From: JACCXG01 sp963785755
Lineage (GTDB): Bacteria > Acidobacteriota > Vicinamibacteria > Vicinamibacterales > 2-12-FULL-66-21
Length of the DNA: 15,121 bases
NCBI GenBank assembly: GCA_963785755.1
Contig: CAWAXG010000059.1
Location: 1-15,121, forward strand
Direction: 5' to 3'
Made by a program: the position numbers and the translations under genes. The notes below the pieces were generated by a model, which saw only the letters and a list, made by a program, of their open reading frames with translations, made no database searches and had not been told where the DNA came from. Shown piece by piece: positions 1 to 7,107 of the stretch (positions are counted from its first letter, which is position 1; the number at the start of each line of letters is the position of its first letter).

Positions 1-804
1 GGCTTCGAGCGAGTTGTTGTAGATCTGGGCGTTCTGGGATACGGAGATCAGCACTGCGTCGCCCGCATTGCGCCGGAGGGTGTTGTTCCGGATGGTGGCG
101 CCGTTGCTGATCTCGTACACAATTCCGTTGCGTCTGTTTCCTCCACGCGGTTGCCTTCAACGAGAGCGCCGGTATTATTTGCAGTCGTACCAGATGCCGT
201 CGCCCAGATTGTGATGAACGAAATTGTTCCGGAACGTCACATTTGCGGATTCGACCACCTTCTGTTCCGGGCCGTTATAGGCGATCTCGTTGCTGTCGAA
301 AGTAGTTTGATGGGCGTACCTGCCACGTAGCCGCCGCCCCGCTCGGCCGGAGTCGGTGACGAGGGATTGCCCACGTTGTGGTGGACGTAATTGTTCCTGA
401 TGGTGAAGTCGGGCGCGAACTCGAGGCCCATACTTGTTGAAGGCGATCTCGTTGTATTCGATCGTCCAGTGATCGGACATCCGGTAGAAGGCATGGATCC
501 CACGCTGGGGCATATTGCGGATCACGAGATTCCGGATGGTCACGTAGTCGATGTCTTCGTTGTGCGCCCGGAACGCGGCCTGCGTGTCATCGGCCGTCGT
601 CCAGCCGGTGCCGTCGAGGATCGCGCCGTATTCGCCCACAAACGTGTTGCCCGTCTTCGGCCTGATCGAGCTGGTCAACTGATGCACGCCGGCTCGCAGA
701 CAGAACGTCGTCTTTCCTGGATGTGCGTTAACGATGGTCTGGATTGACGTGGCAGGTCGGATTTTGATAGCCCCGGCCGGACATGTAATCGTCGGCTGCG
801 CGCC
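1..804. repeat. Direct repeat, copy A of the beta-helix coding segment
   Basis: Positions 1-804 align nearly co-linearly with 1439-2248, with the same orientation and many substitutions and single-base indels; the offset drifts from 1438 to 1442. Shared stretches include agttgttgt/tgttgttgt followed by agatctgggcgttctggga, and cgatctcgttgctgtcgaa. The repeat covers the beta-helix only; the signal, BACON and HYR parts of the other copy are absent. Copy A probably continues beyond the left edge. Confidence 0.85.
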
Positions 805-1065
805 AACACCAGAAGGGGCTGAATCTTTGGCGTCAACGACTTCCTTTGCACTTGAGCGGCCACATTGATGACCAAGGCGGTAGCGCTGGACCACAGCACC
901 TATGACCAGGGCAATTCGATGAAGTAAGCGACAACCTCGGGCGCCGGCCAGCGGGCCCGCCAGGCGCATGCGAGGCGACGTCGAACCGTAGAGTGCGTAT
1001 GTGCTGAGCGACCGGGACATCTTCGCTGCCTGCTCCCAGCTTACAGCGTTTCGGATGATGCTCAC
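1..1065 (-). pseudogene. Right-handed beta-helix protein, downstream copy, frameshifted and cut by window edge
   Basis: The minus strand encodes a secreted-type parallel beta-helix. The mature part begins around AQPTITCPAGAIKI and continues through TFCLRAGVHQLTSS, GEYGAILDGTGW, IDYVTIRNLVIRN, HWTIEYNEIAFNKYG, TFDSNEIAYNGPEQ and VTFRNNFVHHN, the N/D-rich turns typical of PbH1 (Beta_helix) repeats. The frame is lost after NKYG (near 430), where another frame carries FAPDFTIRNNYVHHNVGN, and is regained near 310 before TFDSNEIAYNG. It then stops at a TGA near 175, where the sister copy continues with SNTNGG. From 175 to the left edge only frameshifted helix sequence remains. The N-terminus is uncertain: one frame is open to 1065, while an alternative start near 899 gives a hydrophobic leader (MLWSSATALVINVAAQV). 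It lacks the BACON and HYR domains of the copy upstream. Family role, by analogy only: cell-surface or secreted carbohydrate binding or cleavage. Not functional as read. Confidence 0.75.
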
Positions 1066-1122
1066 GCCCGGAGCGTCCCGCCGGTGGCGGCGAACGCGCC
1101 GGGCGTGAGCTCTCGTCAGCAG

Positions 1123-2915
1123 CTACTGGGACATGCTGCCGTCGAGATCGTGCCCCAGTGCCTGCCACTCATTCCAATACTTCCAGCTCGCCCCAGAGCA
1201 AGTACCGGCCAGTGGCTGATGGCACGTAGTAGGTGTTGCGGGAGAAGGTCAGGTTCTTCGAGCCATTCAGATACGGCCCCAGCTGTGCTGAGGTGCACGC
1301 GGTGGAGCTGAAGGCGCTCGCGTACGCGTAGCTCTGCGTGCCGACGACGACCGTGTTGGCGTACGCCGCATTGTTCTTGACATCCTCCCCCAGGGACAGC
1401 GCGCCGCAGTAGAGGAAATATTCGATGCCCCCGACATTGGCCTCGAGCGTGTTGTTGTAGATCTGGGCGTTCTGGGACATGGAGATAAACACCGCGTCGC
1501 CCGCACTTGCGCCGGACCGTGTTGTTCCGGATGGTGGCGCCGATGCTGGCCTCGAAGGAAATCCCGTTGCGTCCGTTGTCCTCCACGCGGTTGCCTTCGA
1601 TGAGTGCGCCCCCATTGGTGTTGCTGTCGTACCAGATGCCGTCGCGGAGATTGTGATGGACGAAGTTGTTGCGGAACGTCACGTTCGCCGACTGCACCAC
1701 CTTCTGTTCCGGGCCGTTATAGGCGATCTCGTTGCTGTCGAAGGTCGTGTTATGGGCGCGAACCGCCAGGTAGCCGCCGCCCCGGTCGGCCGGAATGGAG
1801 GATGACGGGTTGCCCACGTTGTGGTGGATGTAATTGTTCCTGATGGTGAAGTCGGGCGCAAATTCGAGGCCCCACTTGTTATAGGCAATCTCGTTGTATT
1901 CGATCGTCCAGTGATCGGACATCCAGTAGTACCGCATGGATGCCCTGCTGGGGCATGTTGCGGATCACGAGATTGCGGATGGTCACGTAGTCGATGTCCT
2001 GGTTGTGCGCCCGGAACGCGGCCTGCGTGTCATCGGTCGTCGTCCAGCCGGTGCCGTCGAGGATCGCGCCGTACTCGCCGACGAAGGTATTGCCCGTCTT
2101 CGGCGTGATCGAGCTGGTCAGCGAATGTACCCCGGCTCGCAGACAGAACGTCGGTCCCGCCGGATGGCTGTTGACGACGTTTTGGATGCTCGGCCGGGCC
2201 AGATGTCAACGGCGCCGGCTGGACACGTAATCGTCGACTGGGGCCCAACCGCCGATGGCGAGGGCGGGGGCGGGGGTGCGAATAGGTGACCGTCACCGAA
2301 AACCCGCAGCTCGCCGTCTGCCCATCACTCGACTGTGCGGTGACCTGCACGGGTGTCGTCCCGACCGGAAAGCTGCTCCCCGAGCCGGCGAGCCGGTTAC
2401 AGTCACGGGGGCGACCCCTCCCGACGTGATGACACTGTAGGTCACGACCACTGGCGATCCGTTCGATGAGGCGACGGATATATTCGCCGGGCAGGTGACG
2501 GTCAGCTGAGCGGGCGGCGGGGGCGGGCGGAGCCGACGATGGTCGCCTGCACATTGACCGTGATAGCCGATCCGTCGTGCTCTCGACGCGGAACGAGGTC
2601 TGATACGGCCCCGCCGCCAGTGCGGACGTTCTGAAGGTCAACGTCAGGGTACCGCTGTTCACGCCGCTCGTCGGCGATACGCTGAGCCAGCTCGCACTCG
2701 CCTGCACAACCGACCATTTGAGCGCTCGGTTTCCCGCGTTGCTTACTCGCACGGTCTGGGATGGTGCGTTGGTGCCCGCATTCGCCTGCACGCTGACGGA
2801 AGTCGGGCTGACTGAAAGCACTGGCTGCGCTCCCACCGATAGGGGCAGGAGAATCGCAGCGAAAAAGAGCAGAAGAAATCGGGGCAGACCGCGCGAAACG
2901 TGTGAGCGTATTCAT
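1123..2915 (-). pseudogene. Secreted BACON-HYR-beta-helix protein, upstream copy, multiple frameshifts
   Basis: An ATG at 2915, 10 nt after a strong AAGGAGGC, starts MNTLTRFARSAP. A shift near 2880 then leads into the hydrophobic signal segment FLLLFFAAILLPLSVGAQP. Next come a BACON-like domain (LSVSPTSVSVQANAG to AAGPYQTSFRV, about 2815-2590), a HYR domain (LTVTCPANISVASSNG to TASCGFSVTVT, about 2505-2290), a short Pro-rich linker and a right-handed beta-helix (about 2235-1180). The helix shows ladder motifs such as TIEYNEIAYNK, TFDSNEIAYNG, TFRNNFVHHN, IEGNRVEDNG and IYNNTLEANVGG. The reading frame must change near 2880, 2575, 2530, 2368, 2200, 1935, 1530 and 1180. The likely native C-terminus is HDLDGSMSQ followed by TAG at 1123. 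Restored length would be about 595 aa. Such proteins are exported; BACON and HYR are adhesion or carbohydrate-associated modules, and beta-helices are often polysaccharide lyases or surface fibres, but no catalytic residues can be assigned here. The many indels argue for a pseudogene. Confidence 0.8.
1439..2248. repeat. Direct repeat, copy B of the beta-helix coding segment
   Basis: Partner of 1-804. Homology ends just after the segment encoding the TITCPAGA motif, at the Pro-rich linker following the HYR domain. The duplication therefore took a whole domain and not a random DNA block. Confidence 0.85.
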
Positions 2916-3291
2916 ACGTGTTCTGCCTCCTTCGATCGTGCATACGGCGGGCAGAGCCTGCGTACTCGAGCGAAGAATGCTCTGCCTTACCGTGGAGCCG
3001 TTTGCAGCTGGTGCGATCCGGAGCGCTGGGGTAACGCCGGAGCCTTGACGCTCAGCTCAACCACTTCCTGTCGAAGTGGCCGGCAAATTACCGATACCCA
3101 GAAACCATCCAGACCTGGTGGTGAGGTGTTTGCTCCCTGAGCAAGAGGGATACCTGATAGCGAAGGGCCGAAATGCAGGGTTTTTCTCAGATGAGCCGGC
3201 TCGGCTTGAACCGCTTTTTCGCGTACGGCTTACAGATCTGTTAGTTGGGCTCTGAGGCGGCGATTGTTTGATAGCTGTGAGAACACCCTAG
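2916..3291. other. Intergenic region upstream of the beta-helix genes, no gene seen
   Basis: I see no credible coding sequence in this 376-base stretch. It holds a perfect 7-bp hairpin (ccacttc-ctgtc-gaagtgg, 3061-3079) and a weaker 5-bp one (tccct/aggga, 3134-3150). It should contain the promoter and leader of the minus-strand beta-helix gene, but no clear -35/-10 pair stands out. The mobile-DNA block begins at its right edge: recognisable integrase codons start at 3292, directly after an in-frame TAG at 3289. Confidence 0.5.
2925..2932 (-). promoter_or_regulatory. Ribosome binding site of the BACON/HYR beta-helix gene
   Basis: Reads AAGGAGGC on the minus strand, 10 nt before the ATG at 2915. 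It fixes the start even though the ATG frame and the signal-peptide frame differ by one indel. Confidence 0.6.
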
Positions 3292-3694
3292 TGGGCGCTT
3301 CAACCCCCCGACGCCCAACCCAGCACGTGGGCCGGCCGACTGCTGATCGCACGGCGCTTCGCCGTATGGCGTCACGCCACCGATCGGCGCACCGAGGTGC
3401 CGCCCGCCGACTTCGTCGGTCAGCGGTACGCCGGAAGCCGCCGTGGCTCTATCGCGATCAGGACATGGTCCGCGTGATCCAGAGCGCGGCGGCGCTGCCG
3501 TCCACCAAGCACCTCCGAGGGCGGACGTATGCCACGCTGTTTGGCCTGCTGGCGGTCACCGGCCTTCGAATTAATGAAGCACTCCACCTTGATCGATCGG
3601 ACGTAGACGTCGAGGCGGGTGTGCTCCTCATTCGGCGCACGAAATTCGGGAAGTCTCGGCTGGTCCCGATTCATCCACAACCCAAGAGGCGCTC
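3292..3694 (+). pseudogene. Tyrosine recombinase (phage-type integrase) fragment, truncated at both ends
   Basis: The first part reads AQPSTWAGRLLIARRFAVWR and TEVPPADFVGQRYA, the end of an N-terminal SAM-like DNA-binding domain. One indel near 3427 shifts to RKPPWLYRDQDMVRVIQSA, then YATLFGLLAVTGLRINEAL, which contains the first catalytic Arg of the tyrosine-recombinase fold, and KFGKSRLVPIHP. A last shift near 3680 gives TQEAL at 3694. The H-x-x-R box and the nucleophilic Tyr are missing because an IS3-type terminus begins at 3695; the N-terminal part is also missing. Such recombinases are often found in tandem sets on integrated elements; no second copy is visible here. It cannot be active. 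Family assignment is strong from the TGLR box and spacing; the target site cannot be inferred. Confidence 0.85.
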
Positions 3695-3817
3695 TGAAGC
3701 GCCCCGGGTTTGTCGGAGGGCAGTTAATGTGAGTTAAGCCACTGCGACAAAACACGCGGCGACCTCGCCCACAGATCGATTCGGCGATAAGCACCGAGTC
3801 ATTGGTCTTCAGTACCA

Positions 3818-3843
3818 GCGCGCGGCGGCGTGCCGCCGCGCGC
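3818..3843. repeat. Perfect 12-bp palindromic hairpin
   Basis: Arms gcgcgcggcggc (3818-3829) and gccgccgcgcgc (3832-3843) are separated by two bases. No T-run follows on either strand, so it is not a canonical intrinsic terminator. It sits in the 3' non-coding part of the IS3 remnant. Confidence 0.7.
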
Positions 3844-3985
3844 CCACCTCCGCCGAGAACCGAGGACGGAAGGTGACGATTGAGCTCGGTCGGTGCAAGC
3901 TCGACCTCACAGGGTGCCCCTGCGTGGCGATCGTCGGACCGGGCAGGCTGGAGTATCCCCGGGTGGCCGCCATCGTCGATCGTGG

Positions 3986-4127
3986 CACGGCCGTCAGACG
4001 CTCATAGTAGTCCGCCTCATATTCCGCCGGCGGCACGTAGCCGATCGGTTCGAGCAGCCGGCGCGTGTTGAACCAGTCGACCCACGTGAGCGTGGCGAAC
4101 TCGACCGCCTCGAGATGCCGCCATGGA
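3986..4127 (-). pseudogene. IS3-family transposase ORFB, C-terminal remnant
   Basis: The minus strand reads PPWRHLEAVEFATLTWVDWF, then NTRRLLEPIGYVPPAEYEAD and YYERL. This is the conserved tail of IS3-family DDE transposases, where W-x-D-W-[FY]-N-x-R-R-L and the PPAE-x-E-x-x-YY block follow the catalytic domain. All of the catalytic D, D and E residues lie upstream in the family and are absent. About 47 codons survive. The frame stays open to 3809, but the residues after YYERL look unlike the family, so the native stop was probably lost to an indel. Non-functional. Confidence 0.75.
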
Positions 4128-4491
4128 GGTTCGGTGGGACTCCGGCCGGACATCGTCATTCGAACCGAGCGAACGGCGCCATCTGGACTACGGGTACACC
4201 GTCACGAGTCACAGCAGCCAGGGGCAAACCGCAGGACGCGTCCTGGTCCACGTGGACACCGATCGCGCGAGCGAGAAGCTGGTGAACCAGCGGTTGGCGT
4301 ACATCGCGGTGTCGCGTGGGCAATATGACGCCCGGATCTACACCGACGACAAGGTCACGCTCACGCGAGCGCTCGGTCGCGACGTGTCGCATCGATCGGC
4401 GCTCGAGCTATCGTCCGCATCGGACCAAGGCACGCAAGGCCAGATCTCTCGAAGTGAATCGAACGGCCACACGATGGCCGTCGGGTCTTAA
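4123..4491 (+). pseudogene. MobF/TraA-type conjugative relaxase-helicase, C-terminal fragment
   Basis: The frame reads VRWDSGRTSSFEPSERRHLD, then YGYTVTSHSSQGQTAGRVLV, LVNQRLAYIAVSRGQYDARI and DVSHRSALEL, ending at a TAA at 4489-4491. The TSHSSQGQT and AVSRG blocks are the helicase V/VI-type motifs at the C-terminus of TraA/TrwC-like MobF relaxases, which nick oriT with an N-terminal HUH domain and unwind DNA with a RecD-like helicase. Only about 120 codons remain: the relaxase domain, Walker A and Walker B are all missing. The 5' break coincides with the end of the IS3 remnant near 4125. The frame is otherwise clean and keeps a plausible native stop. It marks a former conjugative plasmid or integrative conjugative element. 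It could be a non-relaxase RecD-like helicase, but the RHLDYGYTVTSHSSQGQT context favours TraA. Confidence 0.8.
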
Positions 4492-4942
4492 TCAGACCAC
4501 GGTGCTCAGCGGTGTCAAGGGTGCCCTTCGGCAGCTTCGCCGCCCTTGACACCGCCTCCGCGCCGTACGTGGCATCTGCTCTTACCGACGGCCATCCTGC
4601 TGACGCAGCCCACTTGCGTGGAGGGTATCGCCCTGTCCGCGCCTTCCGCGGCGCCAGGACTGCATCACATTGCACAAGAGGTGTCTTCGTGGTGCGCACG
4701 ACTTCACACGCGGGCGAGAGTCGTCGTGGCGAGGCGGGCAACTGCGGTTGCTCAGCGCAGGGTGTTGCCGGATTACGCATTGACGCCGAAAGCCGGGCCG
4801 GAAACGTCACTTCCACTCGAACCGCCCCGACGACGGCGGCAACGGCGGTTGTCAGCCGTCGCACGCTCGGCGACGTCATGAGCGATTCGCCCCGGATTCA
4901 CGGGTCTCGCGCCGTGGCACGAGGAGCGCCTCGCCACGACGC
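4492..4942. other. Gene-less stretch between relaxase fragment and IS91 transposase
   Basis: No reading frame here resembles a known family; open frames exist on both strands because of the high GC content. It probably contains the 5' (ter) end of the IS91-type element, which I cannot place. Notable structures are a 13-bp inverted repeat at 4509-4555 and a 5-bp hairpin (gccac/gtggc) at about 4933-4947 close to the transposase start. Confidence 0.45.
4509..4555. repeat. 13-bp inverted repeat / stem-loop after the relaxase stop
   Basis: Arms gcggtgtcaaggg (4509-4521) and cccttgacaccgc (4543-4555) match perfectly across a 21-nt loop. It begins 18 nt after the relaxase stop. It lacks a trailing T-run on the plus strand, so it is either a factor-assisted terminator-like stem or an element end. 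Which one cannot be decided from the sequence. Confidence 0.65.
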
Positions 4943-6463
4943 GTGGCGCAGCCATCGACAACCTATGAGCTGGGCGATCCCACGTCTACCGTCCTCTACG
5001 GGATCGTCCGGGAGCATTTCGAGACCTTTCGCGCCCAAGCTGCCTCGCTGCGGCATGGCGACGGGCTGCCGAAGTTTGTCGAGCAAGAGTTTCGTGACTT
5101 CCTTCGGTGCGGCTGCCTGGCCGGCGGCTTCGCCCGCTTTCGGTGCGCCGCCTGCGGGCTCGATCGATTGGTCGCCTTCTCGTGCAAGGGCCGCGGGTTC
5201 TGCCCCCGCTGTGGCGGCCGGCGCATGGCGGAGCGTGCGGCGCATCTGGTCGATCACGTCTGGCCCGATGTGCCAGTCCGTCAGTGGGTGCTCAGCCTGC
5301 CGCATCGGCTGCGGTACCTGCTGGCGTGGGATCATGACCTGTGCCGCGCGGTCAGCGGCGTGTCCATCCGCGCGGTGCTCGGGTTCCTCCGGCGCCGCGC
5401 ACGCGGCGACGGCGTCGGCGACGGGCGCAGCGGCGCCGTGGTGGTCGTCCAGCGCTTCGGTGGCGCGTTAAACCTGAACATCCATCTGCACGCCCTCGTG
5501 CTGGACGGCGTGTTCACCCACGCCAGTGGCGCCGTGCGGTTTCAGCCGGTTGCGCGGCTGACGCGCGAGGACGTGGCTGACGTGGTGGCGCGGGTCGCGC
5601 GGCGGGTCACGCGGCTGGTCGAGCGGCGCGGGCTCGCGGGCCGCGCCGAGGACGGGGAGGGCGCGGACCCGTGGTCGGAGGAGGCGCCGGTCCTGGCGGC
5701 GGTGGCGGCCGCGTCGGTCGACGGACGGGTGGCACTCGGGCCGCGAGCCGGCGCGCGCGTCCGCCGGTGCGGCGACCCACCAGAAGACGTCGCGCCGACC
5801 ACGCTGGGGTCCTGTCACGCGCGCGCCGCCGGGTTCGATCTGCATGCCGGGCTCGTCGTTCGAGCGGGCCACCGCGATCGGTTGGAGCGGGTGTGCCGCT
5901 ATGCGCTGCGGCCGCCCCTGGCGCGTGAGCGGCTGCAGCGGACGAGTGACGGCGAGATCTGGCTGGCGCTGCGGCACCGCTGGGCAGACGGCACGACGCA
6001 TCTGCGCTTCGATCCGCTGGAGCTGCTGGAACGGCTGGCGGTGTTGACGCCGCGCCCGCGGGTCAACCTGATTCTGTACTATGGGGTGCTGGCGCCGCGC
6101 GCCGCGTGGCGCGCGGCGGTGGTCCCGGCGACGTTGCAAGACGGTGTTGAGCTCGGAGGGGCGGACTCGGTGGAGACGGAAGAGGACGCAGCCTGTGCGA
6201 AACCCTCACGGGCGGGTGGATACCAGTGGGCCGAGTTGATGCGGCGGACGTTTGGCGTGGACGTGCTGGCGTGTCCACGCTGCGGTGGGCGGCTGCGCCT
6301 CGTGGCGCTGATTGAGCAGGCGTCCGTGGTCCAGCGAATCTTGCGTCACCTCGGGCTCCCGACCGAGGTACCGGAGTCGCGCCCTGCACGAGCGCCGCCT
6401 CGGCTCCTTGACCCGAGCGAAGATCAGTCGCAAGACGCCCCCGAATTCGACGCCGCGTGGTGA
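4943..6463 (+). CDS. tnp: IS91-family HUH transposase
   Basis: 506-aa intact protein from a GTG start (MAQPSTTYELGDP). It starts with a Cys-rich zinc-binding domain (C56, C58, C68, C71, C81, C87, C90; consensus CGLDRLVAFSCKGRGFCPRC). The Y2-type transposase core contains the metal-binding HUH box HLHALVLDG (H181, H183) and the block CRYALRPPLARERL, whose Y320 is the likely catalytic Tyr for single-strand nicking and joining. A C-terminal zinc knuckle (CPRCGG, C444/C447) follows within VDVLACPRCGGRLRL, as is usual for this subgroup. IS91 elements move by rolling-circle transposition from oriIS at the 3' side and can carry adjacent DNA by read-through. The gene lies between relaxase remnants and an IS110 element. 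Length is at the upper end for the family. The start is uncertain: no strong ribosome binding site is visible, and an ATG-free GTG is assumed. Family call is very secure; activity is plausible because no key motif is missing. Confidence 0.93.
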   Translation: MAQPSTTYELGDPTSTVLYGIVREHFETFRAQAASLRHGDGLPKFVEQEFRDFLRCGCLAGGFARFRCAACGLDRLVAFSCKGRGFCPRCGGRRMAERAAHLVDHVWPDVPVRQWVLSLPHRLRYLLAWDHDLCRAVSGVSIRAVLGFLRRRARGDGVGDGRSGAVVVVQRFGGALNLNIHLHALVLDGVFTHASGAVRFQPVARLTREDVADVVARVARRVTRLVERRGLAGRAEDGEGADPWSEEAPVLAAVAAASVDGRVALGPRAGARVRRCGDPPEDVAPTTLGSCHARAAGFDLHAGLVVRAGHRDRLERVCRYALRPPLARERLQRTSDGEIWLALRHRWADGTTHLRFDPLELLERLAVLTPRPRVNLILYYGVLAPRAAWRAAVVPATLQDGVELGGADSVETEEDAACAKPSRAGGYQWAELMRRTFGVDVLACPRCGGRLRLVALIEQASVVQRILRHLGLPTEVPESRPARAPPRLLDPSEDQSQDAPEFDAAW

Positions 6464-6569
6464 GGGCGCGGCGTCCCGCTGGGAGGGGTGTCGGCTCGGT
6501 CCGCTGCCTCGCTTCCCCGGCTGATGATTTGCCCTTGCGATCTTCTGCCACCCTGCCCACAATCGAGCC

Positions 6570-6595
6570 CGACAGCGGTCTCATCCGCGCTGTCG
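6570..6595. repeat. 8-bp inverted repeat downstream of IS91 transposase
   Basis: Arms cgacagcg (6570-6577) and cgctgtcg (6588-6595) flank a 10-nt loop, about 105 nt after the transposase stop. IS91-family oriIS ends carry a subterminal hairpin, so this is a candidate for it; a transcription stop signal is the alternative. The element's exact terminus is not identifiable. Confidence 0.45.
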
Positions 6596-6640
6596 AAGGG
6601 GGAAGGGGCTGAGCAGAGTCCGAGAAGGAGCGTTATACTG

Positions 6641-6653
6641 ATATGGAATGACC
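6641..6653. repeat. IS110 element inverted repeat, left (transposase 3' side)
   Basis: atatggaatgacc, exact reverse complement of 8329-8341. Confidence 0.85.
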
Positions 6654-6686
6654 CCTTGTCAAGTCCCCGATCTTTCGATGGTGGCT

Positions 6687-6858
6687 TGACGCGTGCGAGC
6701 AAGCGTCAGCGGGCTCGCATAGATGCATCCAACCACGTGGCGGGCGCGGTGTCCAGGGGCGCCGAAGGCGCCGCCCAGCGGGCGCGAAGCCCTGGACGCC
6801 GTGCCTGCCACGTGGTACTCCGCTGGGCCGGTAACCAGGCCGCGGAGACGACGGATGC
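6687..6858. ncRNA. Candidate structured RNA (bridge/seek RNA region) in the IS110 element
   Basis: Stems visible in order are: tgacgc/gcgtca (6687-6692 with 6703-6708), or alternatively tgcgagc/gctcgca (6694-6700 with 6713-6719); an outer gcatcc/ggatgc pair (6725-6730 with 6853-6858); inside it a 26-bp stem (6733-6758 with 6790-6815) whose apical part holds two hairpins, gcgcc-gaa-ggcgc (6759-6771) and cgccc-agc-gggcg (6772-6784); and a bulged hairpin ctccgc/gcggag with ggcc/ggcc (6818-6847). It lies between the inverted repeat and the transposase 3' end, where IS1111-type elements encode their targeting RNA (family knowledge). The three non-Watson-Crick pairs of the long stem are G-U on the plus strand but A-C on the minus strand, which would favour plus-strand RNA, opposite to the transposase. 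The strand is therefore left open. A nested palindromic repeat is the alternative. Confidence 0.4.
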
Positions 6859-7107
6859 TCGAGGGCGCTTCGACGACGAGTCACGCTGATATACGGTGGT
6901 TACCGCGGTCACCCGCGGCAGAGCACACATGACAGTGGTTCGTCGGGAGGACGTGCAGTCTAACATCGCGAGTTGGGACGAAGGTCCGTATCGCAGGCAT
7001 AACCCGCCGATCCTCACAATCGTGCCTCTGATCATCCGCCGTCTGCGCGGTCTGTCCCCGAACCGCATCCTCACGCCTTGACCTCGGTGCCAGTCGAGCG
7101 CTTGTCG

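Larger units (their letters stand above)
3695..4127 (-). mobile_element. IS3-family insertion sequence remnant (3' end only)
   Basis: The left boundary is a terminal-type sequence starting tgaagcgccccgggtttg at 3695, resembling the TG-starting inverted repeats of many IS3 elements (family knowledge, from memory). On the minus strand the far end encodes the C-terminal part of an IS3 ORFB transposase. The rest of the transposase and the other terminus are missing, because relaxase-like sequence on the opposite strand starts at about 4125. The insertion lies inside the integrase gene, since integrase codons stop exactly where the terminus starts. Confidence 0.65.

Noticed and set aside
2990..3180. 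Possible c-di-GMP-type (GEMM) riboswitch upstream of the beta-helix gene
   Set aside because: On the minus strand there is a hairpin followed by sequence faintly like the conserved GEMM-I core, but the GGGCAAACC and closing GGUUACCG segments are not in the right order or spacing. Not enough to call.
4509..4555. Intrinsic terminator call for the stem-loop
   Set aside because: No T-run follows the stem on either strand, so it was listed only as a repeat.
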